Below are positions 34,153 to 42,047 of a stretch of 64,000 nucleotides of DNA, piece by piece (position 1 is the stretch's first letter; the number at the start of each line of letters is the position of its first letter). The notes beneath the pieces are model-generated. The model made no database searches and was not told where the DNA came from. It saw only the letters and a program-made list of their open reading frames with translations. Source of the stretch: Candidatus Bathyarchaeia archaeon (GTDB lineage Archaea; Thermoproteota; Bathyarchaeia; Bathyarchaeales; Bathycorpusculaceae); assembly GCA_041447175.1 (NCBI GenBank), contig CP166960.1, forward strand, positions 891,507 through 955,506. Direction: 5' to 3'. A program made the position numbers and the translations under genes.

Positions 34153-35562
34153 ATGAATAAGCACATTGCGGTTATCTTTGTTATCATCAGCCTGACCGCT
34201 TCAAATACAATAACACTCCAGCCTGCCCAAGCAAAATCTAAAACAAGTGTTGTCCCAGACGATTTCCTCACCATAGCAGATGCAATCGGCAACGCCACAG
34301 ACGGCGCCACAATTTTCGTTAGGAAAGGAACCTATCAAGAACACTCAATTGAGATAAACAAAACGTTATCGCTTATAGGCGAAGCCCCCAATACCACCAT
34401 AATAGAGGACATAGACCCTCAAGTGCTCGTACTTCCCACCCAACTTCTACCAGAAAACAGCGCACCAATCAAAATTGCCGCCGATAACATCAAAATCTCA
34501 GGCTTCACCCTCACCAACGGCGGCAACGGCATCTCAGGAACAGGCAGCCAGACACAAATAACCGACAACCTCATAACAGCACCATATGGCTGCATAAACC
34601 TCAAAGGCTCAAACATAACCATCACACAAAACATCATAGAAAATAACGCTAACGGTGGCCTCAGTGGTTATGGCATCAAATGCAATGGATACTACAACAC
34701 AATTGCTTCAAACAGAATTACTGGACCAAACAACTATGCAATTACCATAGAACACGAAAGCTCCTTAAACGTAGTATGTAACAACACCATAGTAGATGCG
34801 GGCAGTATACACGTATACGGCAACAGAAACGTAGTTGCCAAAAATAGCCTAACTCATGGCGGCATCTCAATAGACGGAACATCTAACACTGTCTATTCAA
34901 ACAGAATCGAAGGGTCTGGTTTTGGTCTTGTTGGCTATAACAATACTTTCTATGCGAACTACTTGACATACGCTGTAAACGTTGGAAGCAACGTAGAAGA
35001 TGCAGCAAATAATATTTTTTACGATAATAACTTTGTCGGCAGTACACAAGTTGGGGGCTGGATCGGCGTACGTGGACCTAACTTTTGGGATAATGGTGTT
35101 GAGGGTAACTTTTGGAGCGATTATAACGGTACAGACAGCAACAACGACGGGATAGGCGATTTTCCATACACAATTGACGCTAACAATCAAGACAACTACC
35201 CACTTATGGCACCATATAACATAGACAGTGTAATCGCAGAACTGCCAGAATGGGCAAACACCTCGCCGCCAACACCGCCTTTTCCGACACCCACACCGAC
35301 TTTGCCTCCAAACACCTCAACACCAACAACAAACCCAACCACAACAATCACCCCCACTCTAGCCCCAACCACAACACAAACACTCCAACCTTCACCATCA
35401 ACCCCCACACAGCAACCAACACAACTCGACTCAGAACCTTCAACAGGCAAAAATACAGGATTGCAAGCCAACATGCTCTTGATAGCCACAGTTACGGTCA
35501 TAATAATTGCATTAGGGACAGCCTTAGCAGTGGTCTTCAGGAGAAGAAAAACCGACGCCTAA
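34153..35562 (+). CDS. NosD-like parallel beta-helix surface protein 2
   Basis: A 469-residue paralogue of the preceding gene with the same order: signal peptide (HIAVIFVIISLTASNTITL), VVPDDFLTIADAIGN, a shorter beta-helix with N-rich turns, the cap FWDNGVEGNFWSDYNGTD, a Pro/Thr stalk (about 365-430) and a C-terminal anchor LIATVTVIIIALGTALAVV plus RRRK. About 80 residues of the beta-helix are missing relative to copy 1. It lies 84 bases downstream on the same strand, a tandem duplication. Confidence 0.88.
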   Translation: MNKHIAVIFVIISLTASNTITLQPAQAKSKTSVVPDDFLTIADAIGNATDGATIFVRKGTYQEHSIEINKTLSLIGEAPNTTIIEDIDPQVLVLPTQLLPENSAPIKIAADNIKISGFTLTNGGNGISGTGSQTQITDNLITAPYGCINLKGSNITITQNIIENNANGGLSGYGIKCNGYYNTIASNRITGPNNYAITIEHESSLNVVCNNTIVDAGSIHVYGNRNVVAKNSLTHGGISIDGTSNTVYSNRIEGSGFGLVGYNNTFYANYLTYAVNVGSNVEDAANNIFYDNNFVGSTQVGGWIGVRGPNFWDNGVEGNFWSDYNGTDSNNDGIGDFPYTIDANNQDNYPLMAPYNIDSVIAELPEWANTSPPTPPFPTPTPTLPPNTSTPTTNPTTTITPTLAPTTTQTLQPSPSTPTQQPTQLDSEPSTGKNTGLQANMLLIATVTVIIIALGTALAVVFRRRKTDA

Positions 35563-35722
35563 AACGGGCAAAAAGGTCCAAAAAGTGCTTGGCTAAACTA
35601 AACTTTAAAAAGCGGACGGTATAAACGCAAAAGCAAAATCCCTAAAACGCAAAAATAAATCTCGAAGAAAAACATTCGAATAGTAAAAAAGAGATTAAAT
35701 TAAGCATATTTTGGAAGTTTGT

Positions 35723-35800
35723 TGGTGGACGAGGCGGGATTTGAACCCGCGGCCTCCACGATGCCAACGTGGCGATCATGCCAGGCTGATCTACTCGCCC
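35723..35800 (-). tRNA. tRNA-Ala (GGC)
   Basis: On the minus strand: acceptor GGGCGAG/CTCGTCC (with the alanine identity pair G3-U70), D arm GATC...GATC, anticodon stem CCACG/CGTGG with loop TTGGCAT (anticodon GGC), T arm GCGGG TTCAAAT CCCGC, discriminator A at 35726 and an encoded CCA at 35723-35725. All stems pair and no intron is present. Its 3' end is duplicated at 26288-26301, marking it as an integration target. Confidence 0.97.
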
Positions 35801-36000
35801 AATTGAGGATGTTTCTGAACCTTAACCACAGCTTTACCCTATAAGCGTTTCTTTATTTTAGCCCTGTACTGTTGGGCTTTCAAAGCAAAGCAAACACGTT
35901 TTTCCCACAAACCCAGAGTTTTCTATATCTATGAGGGCTTGAGTTGTTGTGAGCAACTGTTCTTCGAGTACGCCTACTTGATTGAGGATACAAAAGGTTT

Positions 36001-36168
36001 ATGTTTGTTGCTTTTAGCAAAGTGGCTGGGCACGTGAGTGATTTGGCTGTAAAAGCGAAGCTGGATTTCAAAAATATGTTGACTGATTGTGGGTATGGCG
36101 AAAAAGTTGTGGATGCACTTTGGCTCTGGTATGATTTTAGCGAGAAAAAGGGCGTTGCCAGTTTTTAG
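36001..36168 (+). CDS. Small conserved-looking protein (55 or 44 aa)
   Basis: A short frame whose translation is clearly protein-like: LAVKAKLDFKNMLTDCGYGE, then KVVDALWLWYDFSEKKGVASF. ATG 36001 (AAAGG three bases upstream) gives 55 residues; GTG 36034 gives 44 and starts just before the helical part. It reads as two or three helices with aromatic residues near the end. No family is named. It sits between the tRNA-Ala and the coiled-coil gene. Confidence 0.55.
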   Translation: MFVAFSKVAGHVSDLAVKAKLDFKNMLTDCGYGEKVVDALWLWYDFSEKKGVASF

Positions 36169-36373
36169 TTTTTGTGTGTGTAGTTTTTTGTACGGACAAC
36201 TGTTTATCTCTCAGAGCGTGATTTGTTTTCTTAGCAAGGAATATATGAGCTTACGTAGTTAGAATTAGGATTAACAATTAATACCCTTACATTTGTACTA
36301 GGATTCATTTTTGGGATTCGTTAGCCTTATTAGCTCTACACTGCAATTATAGCAACGTGAGGATTCAGAGCAA

Positions 36374-36958
36374 ATGTCGGAGAAACCACCATCCAAAGAT
36401 GAAGCATTAGAAGCCTTGGACTTCATCGTTAACGTTCTTAAAGAACACGAAAAAGACTTAGACAAACTGGTATGTGAACTTGGCACTGTGGCGGGTCAAC
36501 TTGGCGAATCGGGGGAAATTAACGACAAAGTCAGAAAAATCGAAGACAAAATAACCAACCTGCAAAACGAAGTTTGTACACTGGTAAAATCCTTATCCAA
36601 CCAACCAACACAGACAACAGCATCAGGGACTCCTCAAACCCTAAGTACACAAATAACCCAAACTCCGCAAGTACCCAAATCTGAAACCTCAACACCCAGA
36701 TGGAACCCAAACATACCCTTACTTTTCCGATGCAAAAAATGGGAAGACTTCCAAGCAATATCACTCAATGCACAAACAATCTCATTCACAATCAAAGAAG
36801 ACACCCAAACATTCGAAGCCAACGCAATAAAAAACAACCAAATCATCAACTACAACGGACAAACCCCAACAATCGCAAACCTCCTAAAAATGTACCTAAG
36901 CAAAGAACTAAACGTCACCGAAAACCAAGTCTTAGAAGGCGAAATACTCACCAAATAA
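36374..36958 (+). CDS. Hypothetical coiled-coil protein with C-terminal domain
   Basis: A 194-residue protein of unknown function. Residues ~8-80 are strongly helical with heptad-like spacing (ALDFIVNVLKEHEKDLDKL, VRKIEDKITNLQNEVCTLV). Residues ~82-112 are a Thr/Gln/Pro linker. The C-terminal ~80 residues form a globular domain (FRCKKWEDFQAISLNAQTISF ... NLLKMYLSKELNV). No signal peptide or membrane segment, so it is cytosolic. The architecture suggests an oligomerising stalk with a binding head. Confidence 0.7.
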   Translation: MSEKPPSKDEALEALDFIVNVLKEHEKDLDKLVCELGTVAGQLGESGEINDKVRKIEDKITNLQNEVCTLVKSLSNQPTQTTASGTPQTLSTQITQTPQVPKSETSTPRWNPNIPLLFRCKKWEDFQAISLNAQTISFTIKEDTQTFEANAIKNNQIINYNGQTPTIANLLKMYLSKELNVTENQVLEGEILTK

Positions 36959-37006
36959 CACACACAATTTCACGAAACTTCCACCCTAATTCTGAATACA
37001 CAATCC

Positions 37007-37016
37007 TTTTATAATT
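37007..37016 (+). promoter_or_regulatory. TATA box of the candidate ncRNA
   Basis: TTTTATAATT, centred about 26 bases before the predicted RNA 5' end near 37037. No protein start follows within a usable distance. Confidence 0.5.
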
Positions 37017-37036
37017 CAGTCTCTTAAGTCTTGAGA

Positions 37037-37170
37037 TGTAGCATGAAGGGTGATTGAGGTTGAAGGCGCACCATAGCCAGAGTACAGTTTTCCGTTCTCG
37101 AAGCCTTCTCCTTTCTCCTCGATAACGGATGGCTCTTGGTAGCCAACACACAATGACCTCACCCTTCTTG
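37037..37170 (+). ncRNA. Candidate structured non-coding RNA (~135 nt)
   Basis: A closing helix GAAGGGTGA (37045-37053) / TCACCCTTC (37159-37167) encloses a long inner hairpin: AGCCA (37075-37079), an 11-base bulge, TCCGTT (37091-37096), a mismatch, TCGA (37098-37101), a 17-base loop, then TCGA (37119-37122), a mismatch, AACGGA (37124-37129) and TGGCT (37130-37134). The TATA box at 37007 sits at the right distance. Frames across it are short and not protein-like. It may be a guide RNA or a novel stable RNA; a known class could not be assigned. Confidence 0.45.
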
Positions 37171-37318
37171 CGTAATTACTTGAGTTGCAGTGAATGTGTT
37201 TTTGGGCGTCGCTAGATGAAAGCGTGTGGAAGTTTTGCAGAAGTGTAAATCTAATCTGGGCTGTTTTAGGTGAAAGTAGAAAACAGAAAGGTTGAGGTTA
37301 AAAATGGAAAAATTGTTG

Positions 37319-38497
37319 TTAGCTTGGGGGGATGGCTTCTTGAAAAGTGTTTAATTCCACGTTCAAAGCGGGTTTCACTGCTTCGGAGACTCGTGAGGCT
37401 ACGATGCGTTTGATGTTTTTTTCGCTGGCAATGTCAACGATGCGTTGGGTTATTATGCCGTCAAAAACTAAGGTGTCAATGCCTGAAACCTGCTGCAGAC
37501 GTTCAGCTAGTTGGCTGACGGGGAGCCGCTCAATTTGTTCAAGTTTGTCGTTCATGAGAACCGCTTCAAGCGAGCCTACCAGTTCCTTGGCAGTCTGAAC
37601 TACCTGTTCAGGGAATGTGACCTTTGGTTTTTCAACACGTTCAGGTGCCTTTTCGGGGCGTTCGACTTTTTTGGGTTTAAACAACTCAGCTACGGAAACC
37701 TTGCCTTCGATGGCGTCGGCGATTTCTTTACAGCTGCATTCTTCAATCTCTTTACCACGAGGAGCACGACCAACATATTTTATGCTAGTTACTTGCAGCA
37801 ATTCTTTAAGAATCAGGTCACCACCGCGGTCACCATCTAAAAGTGCCGTCGCCTCTTTCTCCTTAGTTAACCGCTTGATTGATTCAGGAACCTTGGCACC
37901 TTCCAACGCTACCGTGTTAGTAATGCCGCAGCGCATAAGATTAATTATGTCTGCGCGACCTTCAACGACAAAAATTTCTTTAGATATTTCCAGAGTTGGC
38001 CCTGCAGGAAGGTCTTCAGCTCCAAACTTCTCAACTTTACCTGTCTTCATGGTTTCAGTGATTTCTTTGTAGACTTCGTCAACGCTTGGCATCGATTCGA
38101 TGTTCCACTTGTGGAGGATTTCTTTAGCTCGGTCGATTATGACTTTTCGTCTGGCTTCGCGGATGTCTTCGATTTTGTCAAGAAAAACTTTTGCACTGCA
38201 TGGACCCACGCGGTTAATGCTTTCTACACTTGCCGCTATGAGGGCAGTGCTTACGCGGTCTAAGCTTGTGGGTATTGTGATGTTTCCTGAGGTGCGGTCG
38301 TTTTTGCTGTGTAGTTCGATTTCGATTCTTCCGATGCGCCCGGTTTTTTGCAGTTCACGAAGGTCCAGTTCAGGACCAAATAAGCCTTCGGTTTGTCCAA
38401 AAACTGCGCCGATTACGTCGGGTTTTTCAACTACTCCATCAATTTCAAATCTAGCGTGTATAACATACTTTATAGTGAACGTTTGGGATGTGCCCAT
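37319..38497 (-). CDS. dnaG: DNA primase DnaG, archaeal type
   Basis: A 392-residue archaeal DnaG homologue with a central TOPRIM domain (~165-245): EIFVVEGRADIINLMRCGITN (catalytic Glu), then TALLDGDRGGDLILKELL (DxD-type metal site). The N-terminal ~150 residues (TIKYVIHARFEIDGVVEKPDVIGAVFG) are the archaea-specific domain, and a Lys/Glu/Pro linker leads to a C-terminal helical region. Archaeal DnaG primes DNA in vitro and also associates with the exosome. It is preceded by a ~200-bp spacer and is monocistronic here. Confidence 0.95.
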   Translation of the reverse strand: MGTSQTFTIKYVIHARFEIDGVVEKPDVIGAVFGQTEGLFGPELDLRELQKTGRIGRIEIELHSKNDRTSGNITIPTSLDRVSTALIAASVESINRVGPCSAKVFLDKIEDIREARRKVIIDRAKEILHKWNIESMPSVDEVYKEITETMKTGKVEKFGAEDLPAGPTLEISKEIFVVEGRADIINLMRCGITNTVALEGAKVPESIKRLTKEKEATALLDGDRGGDLILKELLQVTSIKYVGRAPRGKEIEECSCKEIADAIEGKVSVAELFKPKKVERPEKAPERVEKPKVTFPEQVVQTAKELVGSLEAVLMNDKLEQIERLPVSQLAERLQQVSGIDTLVFDGIITQRIVDIASEKNIKRIVASRVSEAVKPALNVELNTFQEAIPPS

Positions 38498-38703
38498 GAT
38501 TGTTAGCCTCCTTTATGTGATGTTTAGGTTAGGTTTGACTGCATGAACAACCAGACGTTTGGTGTTCTATGCTAACTGTTAACTGTTATTTGAGTTACAC
38601 CTTCCAAATATGTGTAAGCGTTTAATAACACTTGTGGTAAAAAACGACGACAATCATCACCAACTAATTCTGAATTAAACGTATCGTTAACTTGCAGAAG
38701 CCT

Positions 38704-38901
38704 CTATCGATTGGTCTTTTTACGTAACGCAAGTTTTTGGAGATTTTCCACCGGCGAATCATCGGCTTCACCTGCATCCATCAGGTGTTTAATATATCTC
38801 TGTGCATCTTCTTTGGCACGAGTTTCTTTACTGCTGAGTTCAACGCTGTTTTCAAGCTTTCTAATTGTTCGACCTAACCGGCGATGACCTTTTGTAACCA
38901 C
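38704..38901 (-). CDS. Small basic helical protein (65 aa)
   Basis: A GTG-started 65-residue frame, rich in Lys/Arg/Glu, almost wholly helical (GRTIRKLENSVELSSKETRA, DAQRYIKHLMDAGEAD). No family recognised. It is cytosolic by composition and could be an RNA- or DNA-associated accessory protein. The gap to dnaG (about 200 bp, same strand) is too large to claim an operon. Confidence 0.5.
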   Translation of the reverse strand: MVTKGHRRLGRTIRKLENSVELSSKETRAKEDAQRYIKHLMDAGEADDSPVENLQKLALRKKTNR

Positions 38902-38956
38902 ACGTGTTCAACTCAAAGCTTAACTGTTACAGCATGTTTTATAAGTTGGCTTTGTA

Positions 38957-39130
38957 ATGGCGGCTTTTAGCGAAGCCTGTTCGGCGCTGAAGGCTCAGTT
39001 ACTCGTCGTTCAGAACACTGCACAGAACCAAACAAAAATTCGCATGCACAAACATCTAAAGAAAAAAGTCGGAAAAAAGGGTGAATACAAGGAAAGAAAA
39101 CACAAAAAACGCACAAGTCTAATCACATGA
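38957..39130 (+). CDS. Possible 57-aa Lys-rich protein (weak)
   Basis: An ATG frame MAAFSEACSALKAQLLVVQN with a very basic tail (KHLKKKVGKKGEYKERKHKK). A TATA-like TTTTATAAG at 38936-38944 is too close for a conventional leader. The 5' part also folds as hairpins (GGCTT...AAGCC), so this could equally be a non-coding RNA. Listed as a low-confidence candidate. Confidence 0.25.
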   Translation: MAAFSEACSALKAQLLVVQNTAQNQTKIRMHKHLKKKVGKKGEYKERKHKKRTSLIT

Positions 39131-39253
39131 CTTGTGTTGTAGTCCCGAGCCAGTCACTTAATTTTATCTACCCAAAAAGACGATATTTTATCAAAAAGTA
39201 ACCGTCACCTCGAGACAGAATTTTTATGTGACTCCAGTCCAGAGTTGAGAGAA

Positions 39254-39553
39254 ATGAGAAACTATGAAATTATAACTGCTTTTGAAAAAGTTTTCAAAAA
39301 GTTGGATGTAATAGACGCCAAAGTAAGCAACATGCCTCAAGTTAAGGTTAACGTTTCAAGCCGATTTCTACCCACATTAAATGCGTTGTCAAACCTTAAT
39401 TCTGCAACGGCAAGCCAAGTCAGCATGGTAACTGGACGCTCAAGAGCTTTTGAAAGCAAAAATCTTAATGAACTTTATTCGCTGGGTGTGCTTAGTAAAC
39501 GGGAGCAAGGTCACATGCGTGTTTTTCAAATCCGCAAAAACTCAGGCACTTAA
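39254..39553 (+). CDS. Winged-helix protein, paralogue of the ParA partner
   Basis: A 99-residue wHTH protein (start at ATG 39254; a TTG three codons earlier is possible). The core LPTLNALSNLNSATASQVSMV, recognition helix TGRSRAFESKNLNEL and wing EQGHMRVFQI parallel the 20337-20723 protein (TSRARAVESAYLNQL), sharing SRA-ES-LN-L spacing. The N-terminal helix AFEKVFKKLDVIDAKVSN may mediate dimerisation. TTTTTATGTG about 30 bases upstream could be its TATA box. The DNA target is unknown. Confidence 0.72.
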   Translation: MRNYEIITAFEKVFKKLDVIDAKVSNMPQVKVNVSSRFLPTLNALSNLNSATASQVSMVTGRSRAFESKNLNELYSLGVLSKREQGHMRVFQIRKNSGT

Positions 39554-39961
39554 CCAACTTTAGCTAATTTTTTTCTCGTACGGACGGTAGAGTGCTTAAA
39601 CGTGATTTTTGCATTCATTTTTTCCTTTTTCACGGGAATTTGGGGACAATTTGGAAAATAAGTTAATAAACCCCATGTGTATTCTTCGATGAACATCACA
39701 AACCGACCATAGAAACAAACGGCATGGTTGGAGGGCTGAAAAGGCCTTGACGGATAAAATCCTACTCTCACAGTAATGGATTTTCATTCGTTCTCTCTCT
39801 CCAAACGTCAGGGTCTCAGCAAGCCTTCAATCGTGCCGTTTGTGCATCCTCCGTTCTTTGGTGTTGAATTTTTGGAAAATATTGCGTTTGTTTGGTTCTA
39901 AACCGTAACAGTTTATTAAGTTGACAGGATTTTATGTAGATTTAAAGTGAGTTAAAAGAGG
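39554..39961. other. Spacer (~400 bp)
   Basis: Nothing convincing. Minus-strand frames here are short and not protein-like, and no repeat or RNA stands out. Confidence 0.5.
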
Positions 39962-40294
39962 ATGAAAAACGTGGACGTGCTCGCAAAGATTTACTGGATA
40001 AGAGTCCTGTTAGGCGGTGTCGCAGGATTAGTAAGCACAGGCGCAATTCTTCTGTTCCAATCGTTTAGTACAAACGTTTCGTTACTGGAAATGATGGGAT
40101 CTGTTAACACGTTACTTAATGGAATTACCATAGCTTTACTGGTTTACTTGTTAAGCTACTATGTCCTTAAAGCGAAATTTACGTCACAAGTGGAGAAGCA
40201 ATCAAAAATCATGAGTATGGGTATATTCATTTACTTCTTTACGTGGCTCATCGTGTGGGTTCTGACCTTAACAGCAATAATTGGCCCATTATAG
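39962..40294 (+). CDS. Small membrane protein with three TM helices
   Basis: A 110-residue protein with hydrophobic segments at about 12-31 (WIRVLLGGVAGLVSTGAILL), 47-69 (TLLNGITIALLVYLLSYYVL) and 85-108. Size and three-helix layout resemble archaeal EMC6/Rab5-interacting-type membrane insertase components, with the RVLLGG-AGL start, but this is a loose likeness only. GAGG lies directly before the ATG; a GTG three codons in gives better spacing. Convergent with the RadA operon. Confidence 0.65.
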   Translation: MKNVDVLAKIYWIRVLLGGVAGLVSTGAILLFQSFSTNVSLLEMMGSVNTLLNGITIALLVYLLSYYVLKAKFTSQVEKQSKIMSMGIFIYFFTWLIVWVLTLTAIIGPL

Positions 40295-40299
40295 GTCAA

Positions 40300-40800
40300 C
40301 TATTCTTTTGTTTCTGGGTTAACCTCAACTTGACCATTTTTCTTTTTAAGAAAATTAGCAATCGTAGCTTGACTCTTATCGCTTTTCAGGGTTTCAATCT
40401 GTGCAGATTCGGCGTTTTCAGTTTCAGCGTCATCTTCCTGGTTTGGAGAGGGGGAATTAGGCGTTTCTATGCGGGCAAGAACACGCATAAAATCTGCCCA
40501 AGCCGAAAAGAAGCCACGGTCAAAATCGCCGTGAAGCCCGTTTCGTGTATGCTCTAAAAATTCGCGACGATAACCATGTAGCGCAGCTTTATCGGTAAAA
40601 TCAAGTTTTGTAAGAAATGAGTAGTTATCATTGTTTCTTCTCGACAAAAGTACACCGTATAAGGCTCTAAAGTAGCCTCTGTTCCATTCAGTTTTTGTCA
40701 TTCGCTGTTTAAGTCGCTCTAATTCACGTTCTGCTTCGGTGAATTGTCTTGAGGCGATAAGTTGGAAATATCGGGAGACTAATGCTTGTGGAACAGGCAT
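40300..40800 (-). CDS. RadA-linked protein with C-terminal PIP-box motif
   Basis: A 166-residue protein starting 2 bases after the radA stop, so translationally linked. Residues ~1-110 are helical (VSRYFQLIASRQFTEAERELE, GYFRALYGVLLSRRNNDN), then an acidic disordered linker (NQEDDAETENAES). The tail ends with QATIANFLKKKNG: Q-x-x-I-x-x-F-L fits the PCNA-interacting peptide consensus, followed by Lys. Linkage to RadA and a sliding-clamp motif point to recombination or fork repair; the helical domain belongs to no family I can name. Confidence 0.75.
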   Translation of the reverse strand: MPVPQALVSRYFQLIASRQFTEAERELERLKQRMTKTEWNRGYFRALYGVLLSRRNNDNYSFLTKLDFTDKAALHGYRREFLEHTRNGLHGDFDRGFFSAWADFMRVLARIETPNSPSPNQEDDAETENAESAQIETLKSDKSQATIANFLKKKNGQVEVNPETKE

Positions 40801-40802
40801 GT

Positions 40803-41831
40803 TTAACGACCACGTGTTTTGGCTGCTTTTTCCTCTTCAGTGACATCTTCTATACCGTTTTCGGTTACTTTAAGGATTTCCTCGCCTTCAGGCAAGTAGG
40901 GGCTGGAAACCAGTCGGGCGATGCGTACTGGACCGTGTGATGCACGTCGCAGGTAGATGCGGGTGTGGCTTGTGTGTCCCACTATGTGTCCGCCAATTGG
41001 GTGGGTTGCGTCACCAAAGAATTGGTCAGGTTTAGCCATAACCTGATTTGTGACAACTGCAACAGCGTTGAATGCTCTTGCCAGTGAGATTAGTTTATGC
41101 ATGTGCTTGTTGAGTTTTTGTTGTCTTGAAGCTAGCATTTCCCGTCCGATGTATTCGCTTCGGAAATGTGCGGTCAGTGAGTCAACAATTAGGAGTTTGA
41201 CGTTGTTGGCTTTTATGATTTCGTCTGCGTTTTCTAGCAGGAACATCTGGTGGTCAGAAGTGAATGCTTCGGCATAAATGATTTTTTTGACGGCTTCTTC
41301 AGGGTCTAAGCCTAAGTGTTTTGCCATTTGCAAAATGCGTTCAAGCCTGAAAGTGTTCTCAGTATCCACGTAGAGTGCTGCTCCGTCAAGACCGCCTTGT
41401 TCTGGAGGTAATTGTACGTTTACACATAGTTGATGGCAGAATTGGCTTTTGCCGCTGCCGTATTCTCCGTAGAATTCGGTTATGGTTTGGGTTTCTAATC
41501 CACCATTTATCATTTTGTCGAGGGCTTTACTGCCTGAAGTTAAGCGTTGGACGTCTTTGCGCATTTTGTAGAGTTCGTCTGCACGTATGAAGTTTATGCC
41601 TATGGCTGAGCGGGCTGCATCGATGATTTGGAAGGCTTTTTTTTCGCTGACCCCTACAGGTTCTAGTTCTTTGGCGGTTGCCATTGCTAGGGATTCCACG
41701 GTGTGGTAGCCTATGTCTCGGAGTTTTTGGGATGTTGCTGGTCCTACTCCTGGAAGGTCTTCAATGAATTCGTATTTTGGTTTCTTTTTTTCTTCAGCTT
41801 CAACGGTTTTGTCTTTTGGGTCTTGTGACAT
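40803..41831 (-). CDS. radA: DNA repair and recombination protein RadA
   Basis: A 342-residue RecA/Rad51-family recombinase that coats single-stranded DNA and catalyses strand exchange. It has an N-terminal helix-hairpin-helix domain (EDLPGVGPATSQKLRDIGY), the polymerisation motif region, Walker A GEYGSGKSQ, Walker B KLLIVDSLTAHF, and loop L2 FFGDATHPIGGHIVGH. There is no intein. The ATG at 41831 (MSQDP) is chosen over a 13-residue longer frame because the conserved region and length then match. It is the first gene of a two-gene operon. Confidence 0.97.
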   Translation of the reverse strand: MSQDPKDKTVEAEEKKKPKYEFIEDLPGVGPATSQKLRDIGYHTVESLAMATAKELEPVGVSEKKAFQIIDAARSAIGINFIRADELYKMRKDVQRLTSGSKALDKMINGGLETQTITEFYGEYGSGKSQFCHQLCVNVQLPPEQGGLDGAALYVDTENTFRLERILQMAKHLGLDPEEAVKKIIYAEAFTSDHQMFLLENADEIIKANNVKLLIVDSLTAHFRSEYIGREMLASRQQKLNKHMHKLISLARAFNAVAVVTNQVMAKPDQFFGDATHPIGGHIVGHTSHTRIYLRRASHGPVRIARLVSSPYLPEGEEILKVTENGIEDVTEEEKAAKTRGR

Positions 41832-41957
41832 GCGGTTCTCACGGTTTGTGTTGTAGACTATCTGGAACATGTGTTTGGGGATATTTAAGATAGTTGAATG
41901 AGGGTACTTTTTTGGTCGGGGAGGGAGATTGGTTGAAGTGAATTTCGTTTTTGTTAT

Positions 41958-41998
41958 GCCAAGATATAAGTTGGTTCAGATGTATAGGTGAACCGTTA
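41958..41998 (+). promoter_or_regulatory. Promoter region of the fumarase operon, with inverted repeat
   Basis: A TATA-like AAGATATAAG (41961-41970) is followed by GGTTCA (41974-41979), 10 bases, then TGAACC (41990-41995), a perfect inverted repeat over the predicted transcription start. It could be an operator or a leader hairpin. Confidence 0.4.
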
Positions 41999-42047
41999 AA
42001 CGTTCAGTGGGGCTGCAAACCTGAATAACACTCAAAGGACGGCGGTC

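Larger units (their letters stand above)
26288..35735. mobile_element. Probable tRNA-Ala-associated integrated island (9.4 kb)
   Basis: The sequence TTGGTGGACGAGGC occurs at 26288-26301 and, in the same orientation, at 35722-35735, where it is the 3' acceptor end (with CCA) of tRNA-Ala. The geometry is that of site-specific integration into a tRNA 3' end: the intact tRNA at one edge, a direct copy of its end at the other, and the inserted DNA on the 3' side. Cargo: a giant surface protein in two frames and two NosD-like paralogues, all secreted. No integrase gene is visible, so it would be an immobile remnant or be mobilised in trans. Confidence 0.55.

Noticed and set aside
33699-35501. Gly/Val-rich minus-strand frames opposite the NosD stalks
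   Set aside because: They are the complement of Pro/Thr-rich stalk codons, so the low complexity explains them.
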